The notes beneath the pieces are model-generated. The model was not told the DNA's origin, did no database searches, and saw only the letters and a list, made by a program, of their open reading frames with translations. From Centrapalus pauciflorus (lineage: Eukaryota; Streptophyta; Magnoliopsida; Asterales; Asteraceae): a DNA stretch of 64,000 nucleotides. The position numbers were made by a program, and so were the translations under genes. Position 1 is the first letter of the stretch, and each line of letters opens with the position of its first letter. Location of the stretch: positions 434,001 through 498,000 of the forward strand of contig JAANYP010004387.1 in assembly GCA_020465985.1 (NCBI GenBank), in the 5' to 3' direction. Below, one piece after another: positions 59,455 through 64,000 of the stretch.

Positions 59455-61110
59455 GTGAAAATTTGACAAACTTTATCGGGCTAAAGTACCCATCAATGCA
59501 AGTGTATTGAGCCTTCAGTGCTTGATTTAGACCATATAGCTAAGATTGTATTGAAGATATATAGTACTTCTTCCTCAGGCTAAGCATTGAAGAGGCTGAT
59601 TTGATATCCATTTGATGAACATACTACTTCTCCATTTAGTTTGAATTTCCCATGCCAATATATCAAATCGATGGTTTCTAAGAGTGACAAAAGCAAAAGT
59701 TCCTCGATTTAAAACCTTTGAAGTGGCTCTTTTGTTCTTGAATCTGATTTGCTTGATAAATATATCCATAATATTTATGGTAGATGCAGCCTTCACAAAA
59801 CTAGTTTGGATGATTTATGGAAGGCAAACCATCAACTGTTTTGTCTCTCTTTTTGCTTCAAACTAGTAAAATCAAAATGGGCCAAGAAAAAATTGATGTA
59901 GGGCTTTCTTATACTTTCGTATTATTAAGTATTAACCCGAAATTTAATGTAGTTCTCTTAGAAGATTCATATAAATCCTCATATGTCTTGTGTTTGCACC
60001 AATATCTGAAAGAACCATGCATGCTTCTTGGTGTTTTTCTTCATTCCATGTCAACAGAAAAACTGATTCTTCCTCATAGTCGATCTCCTTTCTTACAATA
60101 AACTTTTTTTCCCATACCACATGAATTTCAACACACAAAGGCATACTCACCTTCTCGACTTCTACCTCTGCCTCATTGTAATCTGATCTTCCACTTACTC
60201 TACCATTGTCGAGTCCTCTACACCTCCTCAACTTCTACCTCTGCCTCGTAACAATATTTAAGGCCCATCTTGATTATTATCTTTAGTTTGCAATGGCAAC
60301 TTTTATAGAAAGACATCAGACGTGTGTTTGTGGTTCCGTCTCTTTCATTCTCTTCTCATGAGCTTGTAAAGAGAACCCTATGCATGGTCCTCATGGGATC
60401 TAACTTATGATTCCTCAATAGCCGCAACCACATAATTAAACTTTGGAGATAACACATAGCTTTTTCAATCTCAGTAACCCTTTCCATTTTTCTCCGTATC
60501 TATGCATCAAGACGATGGAACTTGACCATTGAGATTTGAGAGCTTTTTGTGGAATTGTGGGCTGCTTGAACTCTTTGTAACTCCAATTGATTGAAAGTTA
60601 TGTCCATATGAAATTGTGCCACTTTCCACCCCATTTGTTTTACTTCCACTAGTCCATGACATGGTAGACCAACTCTTCCATATGCTGCACATCCAAAGTT
60701 TGAAGTTTCACACTTGCACCTTACCACTTTGGCACTTTGTCAGCACCCTTGAAGGAGTTTACTAATAATTCCCATCACTTAATATGCACTCGAAATCTTC
60801 TAAAACATGGTTTCATCCAAGCATATGTGAAAGAGAGTCAGAACTTGCTGAACCTTTTTTCTTGATTCTTCCGTGTGTACTTTCTGTGTGAGGCATGGTA
60901 GTCATGGCTCGTTCATTTTTCTCGCCCTTCTCTCTATAACTTCCCATACATCTTGTGATCCTAGCTAAACTCGAACTAGAATACGCCAATTGTCATAGTT
61001 GTCTTTAGCCAGTTTAGGAAAAAATTGAAAAGGAAGCATGTCTCCATTCATCTTCTTCTAATGGTGGCTCTAAATTCTAATACCAAATTCTTGGCACAAT
61101 AGGAAGAGTT
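59455..61110 (-). mobile_element. Degenerate Ty1/copia retrotransposon
   Basis: Reading the minus strand from right to left gives, in order: a primer-binding-like TTGGTATTAGA near 61085; a gag start, FPKLAKDNYDNWRILV and LGSQDVWEVIE (60920-61040); a protease-type piece with LLTWNEEKHQEACMVL and SDIGAN (60000-60080); and a reverse-transcriptase piece with VHQMDIKSA, LYGLNQALKA and CIDGY (59480-59620). Stops and frameshifts are many, and most of the integrase is deleted. The element is dead. Sequence to the right, up to the OPR3 stop, may include the 5' LTR, but its partner was not found. Confidence 0.7.
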
Positions 61111-61584
61111 AAAGGGTTCTCTATTTAGTAGATAAACCATAAGAAAGGTGATCTTGCTTTCATTAAACAAAATCCATCATATACAATACGTTGGATTAAT
61201 TGACTCTTGAGCTACCAAGAGTCTAAGACAATATAATTAGGACGTCGAAACATGCTTACTAATTCAAATTTATCTTCTAAGTAAGCACAAGCATACAGAT
61301 GATATCCATTTATCCATAAGTGGGACGGGCAGTTAACCAATTTTCCACATCAAAAGTTGTTTAAGATACAAGAACTTATATCTTAACATACACTTCTATA
61401 GTCAGATATGAAAACACTAAAGGATTATAGGGAAACATTCAAATGAACACCCCTCATAATTCAAGAGAAAACAATGAATATATATATGCACACAGAAAAC
61501 AAATTTATTTTGGTCATAAGTAGAATTCTACATTAATAAGATTAGAGAGCAGAAGCTCCATATCTGATAAACACAATATCAAAA
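61111..61584. other. 3' flank of the OPR3-type gene and possible copia LTR remnant
   Basis: No coding sequence is present. The left part could be the remaining 5' LTR of the copia element. The right part should hold the 3' UTR of the minus-strand reductase gene. Confidence 0.35.
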
Positions 61585-63430
61585 CTATAGGCGTGATCGT
61601 CCACCACTTGCATTTCCTTTGTCAAGACAAGGGTAATCGGTGTACCCTACAACAGGATCATGGGTATAAAAAGTAGCCCTTACATACCTGTTTAAGGGTG
61701 CATTGAGTTTGAGTCTTAATGGCAGATCTGGATTTGAAATAAAAAGACGACCGTATGCCACCAAATCAGCATCCCCTTTAGCCACAGCTTCGAGCCCAAG
61801 TTCTCTAGTGTAGCCACCACTACAGATGAAAGTTCCCACATAAGCTCCTCTCCAAGTTCTCATCAACTCAGCCACTTCTTCCTCACTTCCATGAGTTCCT
61901 GCTTCTGTTTGACCATAAGCGGTGTAACGTGGCTGGGTCACATGAAGATAAGTTAGTTTTGACCCCAAATCAAATTGGAGTCTGTTGAGTCTCTCAATTA
62001 CTGCCAGGCCTAGGCTGCGTGGATCAGAGTCCATGGCGTCTAGGTGATCAATTGCTGGTGAGATTCTAACACCAACGCGCTCTGCACCAATGGCTCCAGC
62101 TACTGATTTGACCACCTGTAGTATGAATTTGCAGCGGTTGGCTAATGATCCACCGTATTCATCTGTTCTGTCATTGATCCCATCTTTCATGAATTGGTCC
62201 AGTAGGTAACCATGAGCGCCGTGTATCTCAATTCCATCAAAACCTTTTTCCAACAAATAACAAGCTAGTTAGAAATTAGTTTAACCTGTTATGAGTAGCC
62301 ATTTTGAGCTACTCGTTTGTAATTTAAATTTTAAACCTTTTAGAATCTTAGAAGTGTATCAAAGGCATAAAATAAGTCAATCACTAGTCAAATATTTAAA
62401 CATTTTAGAAGTTATTTAAGTAGCCATAATTATCCTGCTTGCTTTGACTGCATATGGTTGATTAAATAAAAATTAAAGTAAACTAACCTGCTTCAATAGC
62501 GTTAATGGCTGCCAGACGATAGTCTTCCACCACGTCTGGAATTTCATGGGCTGCCAATGGCCGAGGCTCAGGATACGGACTGTAAGTTGCATTCGGCATT
62601 AATATTTTCCACTTCTTTGATATGGGCTTGTTTGTGGATGAAATTGGTGCAGCCCCAGCAGGTTGATACACTGTTTGTTCAACAGGATATGCGTGGAAAC
62701 ACAGCACAATTATTTTTCTCTTAAGCTTAATCAAGTGATTTTAACTTTTAGATGCAATAACATGAACATGGCAATAGGTCATTATATTAAAAAATTAGGT
62801 TGTTGTTTAAATTCTTGTGTCTGTCAACAAATGAAAAGCAAAACTTTAAACTCATCATACATTATATATTAAAGAAAACAAAATCATTCATATTTCACTA
62901 TACAAGTGCACTTCGATCATGATATATGGTAGTAGTGGTAGACCTTATATTTTCAAACACGATATGCACTACCATAACAATTTCTTTCAGGTGATGCACT
63001 ACGATAACAGTTTCTTTTGTTTTTTATTACGATAAGATTCTTGTTTCAGGGTAGGTGATAGGGTTTCCCATGTATATGGCCAGATAAATTATCAACTAAC
63101 ATGACATATTAACCATTGGGTTGTAGATCAGGACCCGTTGAATCATATCGGGTCATCAGATCATTAGCTGATCCGATCCAAGTCCAACCCATTGGCAGGC
63201 CTACAATTTTGTAAATTTATGTGAGACTTACACTGCAATTACTAGTACCATATTTGTGGAACAAAGATTTGCACACATGGATTTGAGGAAACTAAGTACC
63301 TTGGTGGGATGCTCTACCAACATGCCATAATTGACAAAAGATCACCGCGCCCTGTTTGTGAACTGCATCTACGACCTTCTTCCAAGCTTCAACTTGTTCT
63401 TTACTAAATATACCCGGTACATGAGGGAAT
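61585..63430 (-). CDS. OPR3: 12-oxophytodienoate reductase 3-type enzyme (3' part, continues past the right edge)
   Basis: Three exons are in the window, read on the minus strand: 63430-63300, 62670-62488 and 62243-61585, with GT-AG junctions and consistent phase. The upstream exon(s) with the start codon are not found and should lie beyond 64000. The product is an Old Yellow Enzyme flavoprotein. Visible are CQLWHVGRASHQ, the STNKPIS loop, the substrate-binding pair in EIHGAHGYLLDQF, the RTDEYGGS block, VRISPAIDHLDA, and FMN-site sequences SGGYTRE and LVAYGRLFISNPD. It ends SRL, a peroxisomal targeting signal. The SRL end and overall sequence indicate the OPR3 (group II) class, which reduces cis-(+)-12-oxophytodienoic acid in jasmonate synthesis in peroxisomes, rather than the cytosolic OPR1 class. 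Confidence 0.88.
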
Positions 63431-64000
63431 CTGACCCAACCAAAGTAATCAACATCTCATCAAATTAGTCAAACATGACACAACCCAAAATATTAAAATC
63501 AAATGGTGTCAAGTCATGCAGACTACAATGAGAAACTTATCATCTTATTTCGAGCATGTGATGTGAGATTGAGTCAATGCCCATTGGTTTAATTCAAGAG
63601 AAAGATCTAATTTTAGAAAATATAAATGAAAAGTATTGTACGTATATGTCCCTCCTCATTCCTCACAAAGACAAAGGCTGTCACCACATTCGAGTCCCCT
63701 TCTTCGTCCTTCCATAGATTTCAATGAATGGAACTTGAAACTTCTTCTAGCTAGATGCCAGTTAACTAACGATAGGTTTGTAAATGGTAATCTAGTATGT
63801 GTATGTAATATGTTTACTATTAGAACTCTGCACTAAAATCAGATATATACATGTTTGACTTATGTGGTGAAATGTTTGATCTTCAGCATTCAATTTGCAA
63901 AAACTGTATAGGGATATCACCTAAAAGTTGCAAGGTCTACTCTTTCGAAAAAGTTTGCAATTTATGATCTTCATAAATAACTTATTTTGTTTTACCATTG
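63431..64000 (-). other. Probable intron of the OPR3-type gene
   Basis: An acceptor AG lies at 63431-63432 (minus strand). Upstream sequence to the window edge shows no reading that matches the expected N-terminal reductase region. The open frame at 63636-63836 on the other strand has no recognised domain. Confidence 0.5.

Noticed and set aside
63636..63836. Possible first exon of the reductase gene
   Set aside because: It is on the opposite strand, and neither strand there gives the expected N-terminal flavoprotein sequence.

Overview
The window is nuclear DNA from a flowering plant, almost certainly a eudicot. The evidence is AT-rich intergenic DNA, spliced genes with GT-AG introns (and one GC-AG intron), and dense plant transposons. 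These include Ty3 and Ty1/copia LTR elements, LINEs, SINEs, Helitrons, and MULE-, hAT-, CACTA- and Harbinger-type elements. The species cannot be fixed from sequence alone. An asterid, perhaps Asteraceae, is a weak guess from the style of the repeats.

Five genes look functional. They are an aleurain-type vacuolar cysteine protease (13724-16835, +, 8 exons, 363 aa), an OXIDATIVE STRESS 3-like nuclear protein (35695-37025, +, 2 exons, 260 aa), an O-fucosyltransferase-family membrane protein (50290-54722, +, 9 exons, 645 aa), a germin-like/ABP19-type cupin (56585-57214, -, intronless, 209 aa) and the 3' part of an OPR3-type 12-oxophytodienoate reductase (61585-63430, -, continuing past the right edge). 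They are separate transcription units with no operon-like arrangement. OPR3 belongs to jasmonate synthesis. The others have no evident shared pathway.

Broken gene material is informative. A type I (M-gamma, AGL80-like) MADS-box pseudogene at 7622-8513 carries one in-frame stop and a hAT MITE with a perfect 8-bp target duplication. A decayed partial copy of the protease gene (intron 3 piece plus exon 6) lies 2-5 kb upstream of the intact gene. A Pack-MULE-like element (40206-41327) carries the C-terminal regulatory region of a WUSCHEL-like protein without its homeodomain, and sits inside another foldback element.

Layout: 1-7.5 kb, Helitron and foldback remnants; 7.6-8.5 kb, MADS pseudogene; 9-13 kb, CACTA end, protease pseudo-exon and LINE tail; 13.7-16.8 kb, protease; 17-18 kb, nested hAT-like element; 18.1-20.3 kb, LINE; 20.3-24.3 kb, Helitrons, SINE and foldbacks; 24.3-31.6 kb, a gag-only Ty3-type LTR element arranged LTR-gag-LTR-partial gag; 31.7-35.1 kb, a MULE-like element with unusual subterminal arrays; 35.7-37 kb, OXS3-like; 37.5-43 kb, hairpin, foldbacks, Pack-MULE and Helitron; 43.3-45.3 kb, a 2.0-kb solo LTR; 45.3-50 kb, AT-rich DNA with a Helitron; 50.3-54.7 kb, O-fucosyltransferase; 55-57 kb, Helitron end, minisatellite and germin-like gene; 57.5-61.1 kb, Tourist MITE and copia remnant; 61.6 kb to the end, OPR3. 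Several insertions are nested, and target-site duplications let their order be read directly.
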